45,165 bases of DNA, taken from assembly GCA_041740995.1 (NCBI GenBank), contig JBGSKY010000025.1, positions 1 to 45,165 of the forward strand, written 5' to 3'. Source of the stretch: JBGSKY01 sp041740995. GTDB lineage: Bacteria; Planctomycetota; Planctomycetia; Pirellulales; Pirellulaceae. The position numbers were made by a program, and so were the translations under genes. Shown here one piece after another: positions 36,329-44,580 of this stretch (positions are counted from its first letter, which is position 1; each line of letters opens with the position of its first letter). Below the pieces are notes generated by a model. It searched no databases and was not told the origin of the DNA. It saw nothing but the letters and a program-made list of their open reading frames with translations.

Positions 36329-36932
36329 AAGAATTTATCGAATTTATGAGTTTGACTTGAATTATGTTGTCGGGAATCGGCTCTACAGATTCGCTCATTC
36401 AGCAACAAGTTGAAGTTTTAAGCCGCAATATTCATCGTACGCAATTTCTGAGCCACTATTGGTGTTCGGACAATTTCGTTACAAGAACGTCATCATTTAA
36501 ATGATTGCAAGACGCAGATAGCATTGACTACTTGGCATATAAAATCAGTTCTTGTCCAACACGATATTTTTGATACAGCCAGTCGATATGAGACCAAATC
36601 CGTGTGCAAAAACGTGCCAGGAAGGTCGAAGGCGAACCAGACCACTACGATCGTCTATTGAAACGACATTTGTACAAGATGACGGCTTCGATATCGCTTC
36701 GAAGTCTTACTTCGAAAGCGAAATTGAGTGTGAATTGAGGTGCTCGATTTTAGCCATTGCTGTGTCGATGAAGTCGCAGATAGCAGATCGTCAAGAACTG
36801 AATTGATCGATATACTATTGTAAAGATCGTCGGGAAATGACTGTGCAAAGAGTGAGCTCTGCTCGGCCAGTCTGTCCCAGATGATCAAAACCGAATGCAA
36901 GACAGTCAAGTATTCTCGAACAGCATTGAAAC
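36329..36932. other. Intergenic region between divergent aldehyde dehydrogenase and CvfB genes
   Basis: 604 nt. The only marked structure is a hairpin at 36695-36720: CGCTTCGAAGT pairs with ACTTCGAA-GCG (one bulged A) around CTT, about 210 nt before the CvfB start and without a T-run. Open frames in both directions are unconvincing, with no ribosome binding site or family resemblance. Confidence 0.5.
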
Positions 36933-37760
36933 ATGATTCAAATTGGCAGGACTTACGATCTACAAGTGGTCAAGGACTCTCCATTTGGAGTCTATTTGGA
37001 TGCCGAAAACCTGGGCGAGATCTTGCTCCCCACAAAATACGTTCCGGAAAATTTGAGCATCGATGATACTGTCGAAGTTTTTCTTTACCTCGACTCAGAA
37101 GATCGACCGATTGCAACCACTCAAATACCCAAAGCAGAGGTGGGCGAGTTCGCATACTTGGAAGTAAAAGATATCAATCAGATCGGTGCGTTTTTAGATT
37201 GGGGTTTGGACAAGGACCTTCTGGTCCCATTTGCCGAACAGCATCGACCCATGACGATCGGCGATCGATACATCGTTTTTTTGTATATCGACAACCAAGA
37301 TCGGATCGCGGCGACTTCGAAGATAAATAGAATTGTGCTCGAAGACGACGAGCATGATTTTCGTCCGCAGCAAGCGGTCGATCTAATTATTGCGAGCAGT
37401 TCGGAATTGGGCTTTAAAGCGATTGTGGATCAAAGCTATTGGGGGTTGCTCTACAGAGATGAAGTGGATCAACGACTCAGTTTCGGTCAGAGCATTCAAG
37501 GCTTTATCAAACATATTCGCGAAGACGGGAAGATTGATCTCAGTCTCAAAAGTGGTCAGCAAGTCCGTTACAATTGCAGCCAAGTGATTCAGGATTACTT
37601 GCGTGATCACGACGGCTTTGCACCCGTTCATGACAAGTCTCCTCCAGAACAGATCTCCGATTTGTTGGGGATGAGCAAAGGACAGTTCAAGAAAGCGATC
37701 GGCGCGCTGTACAAACAGCGGATTATTACAATTGCCGACGACGGAATAAGATCGGTTTGA
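36933..37760 (+). CDS. cvfB: S1-domain RNA-binding protein, CvfB family
   Basis: 275 residues. Tandem S1-like OB folds are visible: the first starts GRTYDLQVVKDSPFGVYLDA, the second FAYLEVKDINQIGAFLDWGL, the third near VDLIIASSSELGFKAIVDQS. A C-terminal winged-helix (LGMSKGQFKKAIGALYKQRII) follows, as in S. aureus CvfB and YitL. Length matches the family. CvfB binds RNA and affects expression of various genes; the physiological role here is unknown. It is convergent with the CAP protein gene, with a GTAGC repeat between them. Confidence 0.92.
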   Translation: MIQIGRTYDLQVVKDSPFGVYLDAENLGEILLPTKYVPENLSIDDTVEVFLYLDSEDRPIATTQIPKAEVGEFAYLEVKDINQIGAFLDWGLDKDLLVPFAEQHRPMTIGDRYIVFLYIDNQDRIAATSKINRIVLEDDEHDFRPQQAVDLIIASSSELGFKAIVDQSYWGLLYRDEVDQRLSFGQSIQGFIKHIREDGKIDLSLKSGQQVRYNCSQVIQDYLRDHDGFAPVHDKSPPEQISDLLGMSKGQFKKAIGALYKQRIITIADDGIRSV

Positions 37761-37868
37761 TCAATCTTTCGACCATCTGTGCCCAACGGCCAAACAACCA
37801 AGATTGAGCGTCTCGTTCGGTTGAATGACTAGCCCGACTGCTTGAAAAGGCGGTTGTCAGTTCGCTGA

Positions 37869-37934
37869 GTAGCCGATCTCGCCAGAGATCGGATTGCCCA
37901 ACTCAATGCCCCGAAGTCTGGCGACTCCAGCTAC
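37869..37934 (-). repeat. GTAGC-type hairpin repeat, copy A
   Basis: A 66-bp element bounded by GTAGC and GCTAC. It contains CCGATCT/AGATCGG and a TCGCCAGA that pairs either there or with a downstream TCTGGCGA, so two alternative folds are possible. It lies 26 nt past the CAP gene stop and is closely similar to 41129-41194. Confidence 0.85.
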
Positions 37935-37960
37935 GCATCGGTGAGTGGTCATGCGGAAAA

Positions 37961-38758
37961 TCAATCACTTGATTGCTGTACCAGTCCATCATCCGTAACA
38001 TTGAAATTTGTCGAGGAGTCAATCAGCGTGAACGTCTCGCTACCAGCGACGGAGACCTTCGTCGGAAAGCATCGAGTCATCGTTAGGATCATGCGGGGTT
38101 GCAACTCAACTTCGTCCTTTTGATCGTTCGCACGGAAGACAATCGTTTTCGTTTCACCGGACTCGTTGTTCAGCTTGAAGCTGAATGCGGCCGACTTGGG
38201 TCGTCCAAACATTTGCACCGCGTAGTACGTGACGTCATCCGTTGTCGCGACTGCCACACCCATGTGCGTGATGTAGTCAGCCAGCATGTTTTCCCGATGT
38301 GGCGGGGAGTCAATCCAACCCTGGACAAATACTTTGCTCAGGCTGTCGGCGGTCACTTCGCCGGTGTTCATGCGGTACGCGATATTCTCGCGAACGACGC
38401 AGTAGTTATAACCCGCTGCCTCCGCACGCTCGGCAGGTGTCATGTCGTTTGCTTGGTGTCCGTATTTGCCAGTTTCCGCCATGAACGCTGCAAATTCTTT
38501 AGCCGCTTGCATCAAGTGTTCATCACGCTGAACGTCGGCTAACTGCTTCGACTTGCGAAACTCGTTGGTTCGATCGACGATCGCTCGCTGAACGGTTGCA
38601 ATCATACTCGTAGATTGTTCGTCCGATCCCGCGTCGCTAGCCACCGTCGATGCCGGGGGAACATTTTGTCCACTGGCATTTGCCATCGTTGCGAAGGACA
38701 GCAAGGAATAGAGAGAAATCTTCGAAATAGTTTGGTTCATCATGTTCTGATCGCTCAT
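37961..38758 (-). CDS. Secreted CAP-domain (SCP/PR-1) protein
   Basis: 265 residues. A signal peptide (hydrophobic ISLYSLLSFATMANASGQ) is followed by a low-complexity Ser/Thr linker and a CAP domain (about 60-190): NEFRKSKQLADVQRDEHL, KYGHQANDM with the conserved His, CVVRENIAY with the Glu, and WIDSPPHRENMLADYITHMG with the second His. An extra C-terminal beta-domain (about 195-265) follows. Bacterial CAP proteins are exported and of mostly unknown function. Its ATG overlaps the stop of the upstream gene by 4 nt. An ATG five codons later is also possible. Confidence 0.9.
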   Translation of the reverse strand: MSDQNMMNQTISKISLYSLLSFATMANASGQNVPPASTVASDAGSDEQSTSMIATVQRAIVDRTNEFRKSKQLADVQRDEHLMQAAKEFAAFMAETGKYGHQANDMTPAERAEAAGYNYCVVRENIAYRMNTGEVTADSLSKVFVQGWIDSPPHRENMLADYITHMGVAVATTDDVTYYAVQMFGRPKSAAFSFKLNNESGETKTIVFRANDQKDEVELQPRMILTMTRCFPTKVSVAGSETFTLIDSSTNFNVTDDGLVQQSSD

Positions 38759-39477
38759 CTAGTTCGCATCTCGTTCCAGGTTTGCTGGAAACTGATCGTT
38801 TCCAATTCGCCGTCTGGGTCGCGGGCGATCTTTTTCATCGCTGGATCAATCAGCGTTTCGATCCATTGGCCGAAAAACATCTCCGCATGCCAATGTTCGT
38901 AACGATCGAATGCCATCATGAACGTTTCTTCAACGATGTCTGCGATCGTAAATCGCGATCCAAGCTTGAGTTGGATCTGCGGATAGCGCTGAATCCACCG
39001 GCCAACCCGATCACGCAAACTCTCTTCAATTGGATACATTGCCTCACGGAACTCAGTGTAATTTCCAGATGCAACAGCGCCAGCGACTTGCTTGCCATCC
39101 ATTCGCCGATTGGGTTCGACTTCCATCGTTGTGCCTGCTGCGGCGTGAGCCTGAGCAGACTCACCGGACAGCGTCGATTTGTAATGCTCAATTCTGCGAA
39201 TCATCTTTTGAACGCTCTTTTCGAGACTCGGTTCCCACGCCTCGCTAACGTCGCCGGTCGCAAAAGTTTGACCAGGCAGCACGAGTGCGAGTTTGACTTC
39301 GTACTGTTCGCTGTTGGTGTTGTACTCAAGATTGATGTGCAAGATTTGCGTCGGGAAATCTATAACCAGCGGTTGAATTCGATCGACTTCGGCTTCGATG
39401 TGTTTAGTTTCAGCATCGGTCGGCGTGAAGCCTTCAACATCAAGATCGGTGTCAAAAGTAGGTCCTGCAAAAGCCAT
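38755..39477 (-). CDS. HPF/RaiA-like domain fused to a sigma-70 region-2-like domain (unusual fusion)
   Basis: 240 residues from the ATG at 39477 (AAGGA 7 nt upstream). Residues 18-105 follow the ribosome hibernation factor pattern: two strands (LHINLEYNTNSEQYEVKLAL), then an amphipathic helix EKSVQKMIRRIEHYKSTL like the HPF helix. After a linker, residues 150-218 resemble sigma-factor region 2 (RVGRWIQRYPQI; IADIVEETFMMAFDRYEHW; WIETLIDPAMKKI). There is no region 4 or other DNA-binding part. It follows baeRF3 on the same strand and overlaps the CAP gene by 4 nt. It may link ribosome inactivation with transcription, but both domain calls are by pattern. Confidence 0.6.
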   Translation of the reverse strand: MAFAGPTFDTDLDVEGFTPTDAETKHIEAEVDRIQPLVIDFPTQILHINLEYNTNSEQYEVKLALVLPGQTFATGDVSEAWEPSLEKSVQKMIRRIEHYKSTLSGESAQAHAAAGTTMEVEPNRRMDGKQVAGAVASGNYTEFREAMYPIEESLRDRVGRWIQRYPQIQLKLGSRFTIADIVEETFMMAFDRYEHWHAEMFFGQWIETLIDPAMKKIARDPDGELETISFQQTWNEMRTR

Positions 39478-39491
39478 GATAAGTTCCTTGT

Positions 39492-39513
39492 GTAGCTCCG
39501 GTTGTCCCAACCG
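39492..39513 (-). promoter_or_regulatory. 5' leader hairpin with GCTACA before the HPF/sigma-fusion RBS
   Basis: CGGTTG-GGA-CAACCG (39513-39499 on the minus strand) is a perfect 6-bp stem with a 3-nt loop. It is followed by GAGCTACAC and, 2 nt on, the AAGGA ribosome binding site. It may modulate translation. A matching arrangement precedes baeRF3. Confidence 0.55.
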
Positions 39514-39697
39514 AACTCTTGGACATAAGCGGTGAACGAGCTTTGGACGAACTCGACAACGAGTTAATGGAAAACTGTTTGAAGCGATTCATTTGAAGTG
39601 AGCGATCATCGTTCACCTCGGTCGTCGACTTGACTTGCTTCCAACCAAAAGACTTCCATCGCAACAGCAACTTGCTTCGACAGACGAAACAACAAAT

Positions 39698-40804
39698 TTA
39701 GAAACGGAAAATCGCTGCAATGACTGCAGCACCAGCGGGCATCGTTTCCGGGCTGCATTGCAGCACATCGCCGCCATTTCGAAGTGTTTCCAGGACGGCT
39801 TGATTCGTTTGCTCGTAATGATCATCGTTCAGGCAAACCAACAACGAATCGACTCGCCCTGTTTTTGCAGCCTCTAATACTTCATCCAATTCCACAGACG
39901 CTTTTGAGTTCGCCATCGCAGTGCCGAATCTTTCGCCGAAATCGCTATGGTCGGCCTTCAGATGTTTTTCGATCGCTTTGTGAGCATGCTCGCGAAGTTC
40001 ATCATCGGTCCATTCGGAAGGGCTCCCATCAACTTTCGCGCCCACCTGAACCTTGGTCGTAGCCTCGAAATGCCCTGTCACTTCGCTAGTGGCAACAACC
40101 ACAAGGGGCAATCCTGTGTTATAGATCGCACTAGCCACTTCATCACCAACGAGCGACAAATAACGATTGCGGTCAGCTTCGATTTTGTCTTCACCCTCAC
40201 CTTGGCCGTGGAACATAGCGATGGAGGAGCCCGCTGTATTTCCAACGCTGCGATGACTCGTGTTCTGCAGGCTTTCGTCCGGTTCACTAGGCGAAACCAG
40301 CTCTTCGAACTTGGCCGGCAGCGCGGCGGTCTCGACCACATTGAGCGATTCGCCGGTAGCACGGAATAATTTGGCTTCGTCCCAGGAAATCGAAAGCACA
40401 AAGTATTCGCCACTGGAATTGGACTGGCGAATCAATGGCTGAACAAAGAACGATTCGCCTACGAAAACCTTCTCGGCGACCGTACGATTAAGTCTAAACA
40501 TGCGGCAATCTCCAGTCGTCAAGTAGATCGCCAGGCCTTCGCCTTGGTGTTGCCAGAATTCGTTCTCATTGGGTTTGGACTCAAGCCCGTCCAGGATGCT
40601 GTCATCATGCCCTGCCGCTTTTAATTTCTGACTGGCCTCTTTAAGCAGGTTCTTCAGTCGAATTGGATCCTGCTGAACCTCGCGACCGCGGCAGTGTGTT
40701 CGCATCAGGATGGAAACACAGCAATCATCGGAAACAGAAGCCAGTTCCTTCAAATCGCCGGGCAAGAGGGATTTGAAAGTCATTTCGTTGCTTGTGGTGG
40801 TCAT
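39698..40804 (-). CDS. baeRF3-family protein (archaeo-eukaryotic release-factor-like)
   Basis: 368 residues from the ATG at 40804, with AAGG 8 nt upstream; the 28-residue upstream extension crosses a hairpin and is rejected. Family blocks are well kept: VSILMRTHCRGREVQQDPIR, FWQHQGEGLAIYL, KPL-like FFVQPLIRQ, FVLSISWDEAKLFRA, AMFHGQGEGED, and the C-terminal GRVDSLLVCLND and MPAGAAVIAAIFRF. Members have the eRF1-type three-domain fold without a codon-reading tip and are predicted to act in ribosome rescue. The gene sits 220 nt upstream of the HPF/sigma-like fusion. Confidence 0.88.
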   Translation of the reverse strand: MTTTSNEMTFKSLLPGDLKELASVSDDCCVSILMRTHCRGREVQQDPIRLKNLLKEASQKLKAAGHDDSILDGLESKPNENEFWQHQGEGLAIYLTTGDCRMFRLNRTVAEKVFVGESFFVQPLIRQSNSSGEYFVLSISWDEAKLFRATGESLNVVETAALPAKFEELVSPSEPDESLQNTSHRSVGNTAGSSIAMFHGQGEGEDKIEADRNRYLSLVGDEVASAIYNTGLPLVVVATSEVTGHFEATTKVQVGAKVDGSPSEWTDDELREHAHKAIEKHLKADHSDFGERFGTAMANSKASVELDEVLEAAKTGRVDSLLVCLNDDHYEQTNQAVLETLRNGGDVLQCSPETMPAGAAVIAAIFRF

Positions 40805-40828
40805 GGGAGAAACCTTGGTAGATGTAGC

Positions 40829-40847
40829 CGTGGTTCTCTTAACCACG
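40829..40847 (-). promoter_or_regulatory. 5' leader hairpin with GCTACA before the baeRF3 RBS
   Basis: CGTGGTT-AAGAG-AACCACG is a perfect 7-bp stem with a 5-nt loop, followed on the minus strand by GCTACATCTACC and the AAGG ribosome binding site. Same layout as at 39492-39513. Confidence 0.55.
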
Positions 40848-41128
40848 TGGTTCTGATAAAACGGTTGAGCGAGACCGCCGTTGACCAAGGGAGCAAACGA
40901 GGGGCCGCTATCGGCTCTAAAGTCGAGTTTGTCACTTGAGGTTTAGCAATGGAGCTCGCGAGACGCGCGAAGACGATTGCGGTATGCAATGTGCGTCCGA
41001 TGCGCTGATGAAGCGCTTTCAACGCGGCGTCATCAGGGGAAAAGTTCTACAGGCTCAGCCGTTGAACAGTGAAGCGTCTGCCGCATCCGCAGCAAATCAT
41101 CGAACGCATCCGTCGTGTCTGATCAGAC

Positions 41129-41194
41129 AGCCGATCTCGCCAGAGATCGGATCGCCCAATACAAAGCACTGAAGTCTGGCGACTCCGGAGCTAC
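41129..41194 (-). repeat. GTAGC-type hairpin repeat, copy B
   Basis: Shares with copy A the blocks GCCGATCTCGCCAGAGATCG and GAAGTCTGGCGACTCC at equal spacing; the far end has CAGCC in place of GTAGC. It lies 43 nt past the stop of the 41238 gene. The 433-nt gap 40805-41237 holds no gene apart from this and the leader hairpin. Confidence 0.85.
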
Positions 41195-41237
41195 CCCCAA
41201 GCTCAAATGTCGTTGAAGCACGAGTGATCGCTTCCGG

Positions 41238-41930
41238 TCAACCTGCTGCCGACAATCCATAGCCGATCAGAGTCGATGCTGGTCGTGAGAGTGGGCCAGC
41301 TTCCGACTTGCTATTGAACCAGAAGGCCGCGACCCAGACCTTGGTACCGGGCGTTGCGTCGGTGCCGAAATCGATAGTCGCCGACATCTTCGTCGTCGAG
41401 GTTTCAAACCGCCACGTCTTTGGGTCATCGTTCGGAGTGTCGCCAACGAAACTAAAGATGCTCGCACCCGCGACATCCGTTGGACGACCACGGCGGCCAG
41501 GCTCATCGCCGTGCAAGCGAATCATCACACTGCGAAAGTTCACCGACATGACTTCCACGGTCGGTGCATCGGCTGGTACCGGCCGCGGCGTCGGAGTCTT
41601 GCGGACGGTAAGACCCAGCCCAATCTTTTGCGCGTCAGTCACACTCGGCGTGCCTTCAACGACTTTAGCGATCGATCGCGAGGCAGCAATCAATTCTTCT
41701 TTGGCCGCATCTTTTGCGGCGACATTTGGCCGCGTCCGCGTGCTCGGGTCACGAGCGATTTGGAACGCGGTCGCGAATGCTTCTTGAGTCGTGCTGTAAG
41801 CGGTCGCTTTGGCCGCGTCCAGACCGTAGGTTGTCGGAGCTTCCGAGATCATCATCTTGAAGTTTTCCGACCAGATCAACAAATCCGCTTCCGATTGCGG
41901 CAGGAAGCCGCGAGAATTACGAGACGCCAT
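41238..41930 (-). CDS. Conserved-looking hypothetical protein
   Basis: 230 residues from the ATG at 41930, which has GGAGG 6 nt upstream; an ATG nine codons earlier lacks a site. An N-terminal helical half (SEADLLIWSENFKMMISEAP; ATAYSTTQEAFATAFQIARD) is followed by a Pro-rich hinge (TPTPRPVPADAPTV). A C-terminal beta-rich domain (RSVMIRLHGD; WRFETSTTKMSATIDF; KVWVAAFWFNSKSEAGPLS) resembles a fibronectin type III-like fold. No signal peptide or membrane segment. I know similar planctomycete proteins of unknown role but no named family. Confidence 0.8.
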   Translation of the reverse strand: MASRNSRGFLPQSEADLLIWSENFKMMISEAPTTYGLDAAKATAYSTTQEAFATAFQIARDPSTRTRPNVAAKDAAKEELIAASRSIAKVVEGTPSVTDAQKIGLGLTVRKTPTPRPVPADAPTVEVMSVNFRSVMIRLHGDEPGRRGRPTDVAGASIFSFVGDTPNDDPKTWRFETSTTKMSATIDFGTDATPGTKVWVAAFWFNSKSEAGPLSRPASTLIGYGLSAAG

Positions 41931-42841
41931 AACGGCCTCCTTTGGAGTTTTGAACATTTACTAAAGATTTAGTCCATCGCGAAATCTATCGGATGACCAC
42001 AAACGCGATCTTCAGCAAACCTCCCGCGCATCCGGCACAATCGTCAAAGTTTATTTCATCGCGCGTCCGCGACCCGTCGCAAGCCGTCCGGCAACCGAAA
42101 AACCGGCACGCTCGCGCCAGTCCGCCGACGTCTGCAACGCAATCGCGACCGGAGCGAAACGAATCAACCCGCCAGCAATTACAACCGCCGCACAAGCAAA
42201 CACTTTCGCCACGCCAACAAATCGCAACAGTTCCCCAGAATCACAGTTTCATCCCGCTGCGAAACCCATCCGTCGCGCATCGAGACACATTCGCCGCGAA
42301 AGTATTCAGCCGCGCTCCGAAGCGATATTCTTTCACTACGACATCAAGACGCTTTCACGCCCAAACCATTCACACCCGACCCGCCACGCTCTTCTTTCGC
42401 AGCGAAAGAATTTACAATCACGGTGTTCGCCTCTTTTCTCGCGAGATCCGTATGCTATCTACCGCTTGCAACATTAGCCTTCTACAGATCGCGCGCTAAC
42501 CAACATGTTCATTAACTCAGCTCAACCGGCAATGTCACCCCATGCGAAGAGAGCATTATTACCGGCATTGCTTCTCAATTCACGTAATCTTTCTTTGTCC
42601 TTCAATGATGAATTAAATTAATGACGAATTAAATCGAAATAGAATGCACCGCTATTTTCGGATTGGTATTCAACTTTGACGTCAAATAAGCTTACTCGGA
42701 ACTTAGAGGAACATCAAATCGAGGGGTAATCCGTTGAAAAGACACTCGCGTCAACGTCTGAACGACGCCACGTCATTCACGCCTGATCAAAGTTTCAAAA
42801 AGCTTTCGTCAATCGTCCGGCAGCAAGGAAAATAGCAAATA
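41931..42841. other. Long gene-free region with strand composition skew
   Basis: 911 nt. From about 42000 to 42430 the plus strand is rich in C and A and poor in T and G, with repeated CGCAA/CGAAA words. A 168-codon frame here is low-complexity and basic and has no ribosome binding site, so I do not call it. It contains the palindromes at 42290-42300 and 42392-42410. It may be the long upstream leader of the 41930 gene. Confidence 0.5.
42392..42410. promoter_or_regulatory. Perfect 19-bp dyad TTCTTTCGC-A-GCGAAAGAA
   Basis: Nine paired bases on each side of a single A. A shorter version, TTCGC-C-GCGAA, is at 42290-42300. These could be repressor or activator sites upstream of the minus-strand gene at 41930. 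Confidence 0.4.
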
Positions 42842-43417
42842 TCACTGACGTGGAATTTGCGAAAAGCTACTCGATTTTGAAATCTCATGAGTCGATCGAA
42901 AAAGTTCTGCTTGCGCGATCGCGTCATCTAGTGCATCATGTGTAGCAACTTTCGTTGCGCCAAGAATTTTTGACATGACGCTCGATCGCGCGTCAAGCCA
43001 CTTCGATCCGGTCGCTCCCGCGTAAAATGCCTTGATGTCGAGCGGCGCAAATCCGAATGGATTATGAGACAGATAAAAATGGAAGTAATAGTTAACGAAT
43101 GACCAGTCAAACGCGGCATTCAATCCCACGAATACCGGCGTTTGACCGACACTTAAACTGGTAACCCATCTACGCATCGCTTCCATTACTTCCGCCGGAT
43201 CATCGCCGGAATGACGAAGTTCATCCAACGATAATTTAGAAACCGACAAGGCTTTCTGATCGAATTTTTCGGAAATAGGTCGAAGATATCGCTTGAATGT
43301 GGTTTGATCGTCCTCGACCAAGCATGCGCCGACGCTGAGCATGCTGTAAACACCAGGAATTGGTCCCGATGCTTCCACATCAACTGAGAAAAAGCAGATA
43401 TCCGGTTCATTTCTCAT
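42842..43417 (-). CDS. DEDDh 3'-5' exonuclease (RNase T / DnaQ-like)
   Basis: 191 residues. The exonuclease motifs are intact: D13 and E15 (FFSVDVEASGP), D104 (GLNAAFDWSFV) and H160/D165 (ATHDALDDAIAQA), giving the DEDDh set that binds two metal ions. It is a stand-alone nuclease without polymerase or helicase domains, and would trim single-stranded DNA or RNA ends. Its ATG overlaps the stop of the SLOG-fusion gene by 4 nt, so it is the last gene of a coupled three-gene operon. Confidence 0.9.
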   Translation of the reverse strand: MRNEPDICFFSVDVEASGPIPGVYSMLSVGACLVEDDQTTFKRYLRPISEKFDQKALSVSKLSLDELRHSGDDPAEVMEAMRRWVTSLSVGQTPVFVGLNAAFDWSFVNYYFHFYLSHNPFGFAPLDIKAFYAGATGSKWLDARSSVMSKILGATKVATHDALDDAIAQAELFRSTHEISKSSSFSQIPRQ

Positions 43418-44580
43418 GGTGACAAATGCTCTACTTTCACGAGCGGTGGCCTATTGATGTTCGCAGTCCAATATTCGCGAAATTTTCTTCGCCGATCTTC
43501 AAGCACATCCGCAACGTTCCACTCGTGGCGAGTCAACGTATCGCAATCAAACGGTACTTTGGTTCCTTCTCTCGCCGTCACCATAGTAGGTATCGATCGT
43601 CCAAGTGCATAACCGAGTTCGATAAAACAGTTTGGCCTTTCCGCTGTTAAATCAGCTACAACGACAGCAGCGTTATGCAACTTGGTGAATATCTCTGTAT
43701 CGACGCGTGGCTCTTCGTTCTGTTGCTTGCCGTCAACAACCTTCAACGTGTATCCTAGTTCCTTTTCTACCACATGACTGACGACACCTGTGAAGAAGTC
43801 TTCAACATCTTTGTATTCTGCGAGTTTGGAGTTTAAAAGACGAACAGCGAATACGGTAGGACGCTCCAGGGCAGTAAGCAGGTTCAAAACCGTTTGAGCG
43901 CGCTCGACATATTTGTGGCGAGTCCCAAACGACAACCGGTTAATCCAACCGTGAGATGCGGTATCACCTTTCACCGTGATAAATCTCGCTGCGTTCTCCT
44001 TGCTTAGAGCCTGCCCGAATAATTTCAGCGAGCCAAAGTCGGGTGCGCACAGTTTGAAATTGAGCGGGATCACGGGCTTCCCAGTAGCATGGTACAAGTT
44101 CGCAAGGAAAAGCACCCCTTCTCCGCCGCCAAGCGTGATCAATACGTCACCATGCTCAGCTTGAATTTCCATTCGTTTGCTATTCATGTTCCAGGACGAA
44201 GCATTGTCTATGAGTACAAGATCAGATCCACGAAGTCTGTCCCACATGGCGGCTTTTTCACCTGGGATCTGGTCTTCGGTTTTGTGATGCTGAACAGCGA
44301 TTGCCAAGGGATTGACCGCTTTTGAGGGACGATCCGTAAGGTTTTCGAAGATTGTCTCCCAAATGAGCCAGTCAAAACAGATCGGTAACCCATCAGAGTC
44401 ACGCGGCTTTTCGGCATCGACAGGAACGACGAAAGTAGCTCCGGCTTTCATCAGCTCGATCACAAGCTTCTGCACAAAATCTCGAGCGAGTTTAACCTCT
44501 TCAGCGCTTGCAATAGACGGATCTTTCGCAATGCTGCCGGCAATATGAATCCGGCGTCCGTGAAGTGACGACAACGCCAT
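43414..44580 (-). CDS. SLOG-domain protein fused to a nucleoside 2-deoxyribosyltransferase-like domain
   Basis: 388 residues. Residues 8-195 fit a SLOG (LOG/DprA-like) Rossmannoid domain: first strand RIHIAGSI, and the nucleotide-binding loop DVLITLGGGEGVLFLANLYH followed by GKPVIPLNF. Residues 240-355 fit a nucleoside-deoxyribosyltransferase/TIR-like fold: strand TVFAVRLLN, then AAVVVADLTAERPNCFIELGYAL, where D310, N317 and E321 match catalytic positions of that family. SLOG domains sense or process nucleotide-derived signals (for example in Thoeris ThsA). Overlaps: start within the ATPase stop (TAATG), stop within the exonuclease start (ATGA). Domain calls are from motifs; the activity is inferred. 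Confidence 0.7.
   Translation of the reverse strand: MALSSLHGRRIHIAGSIAKDPSIASAEEVKLARDFVQKLVIELMKAGATFVVPVDAEKPRDSDGLPICFDWLIWETIFENLTDRPSKAVNPLAIAVQHHKTEDQIPGEKAAMWDRLRGSDLVLIDNASSWNMNSKRMEIQAEHGDVLITLGGGEGVLFLANLYHATGKPVIPLNFKLCAPDFGSLKLFGQALSKENAARFITVKGDTASHGWINRLSFGTRHKYVERAQTVLNLLTALERPTVFAVRLLNSKLAEYKDVEDFFTGVVSHVVEKELGYTLKVVDGKQQNEEPRVDTEIFTKLHNAAVVVADLTAERPNCFIELGYALGRSIPTMVTAREGTKVPFDCDTLTRHEWNVADVLEDRRRKFREYWTANINRPPLVKVEHLSP

Noticed and set aside
36655..36909. 84-codon minus-strand frame upstream of cvfB
   Set aside because: No ribosome binding site, biased composition, and it lies across the hairpin at 36695.
37869..41194. GTAGC repeats as a CRISPR array
   Set aside because: Copies are kilobases apart, lie between genes and have no regular spacers.
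41993..42499. 168-codon plus-strand frame
   Set aside because: Low-complexity, basic, Gln/Pro/Arg-rich product; no ribosome binding site or domain. Explained by the C/A-rich composition of the region.
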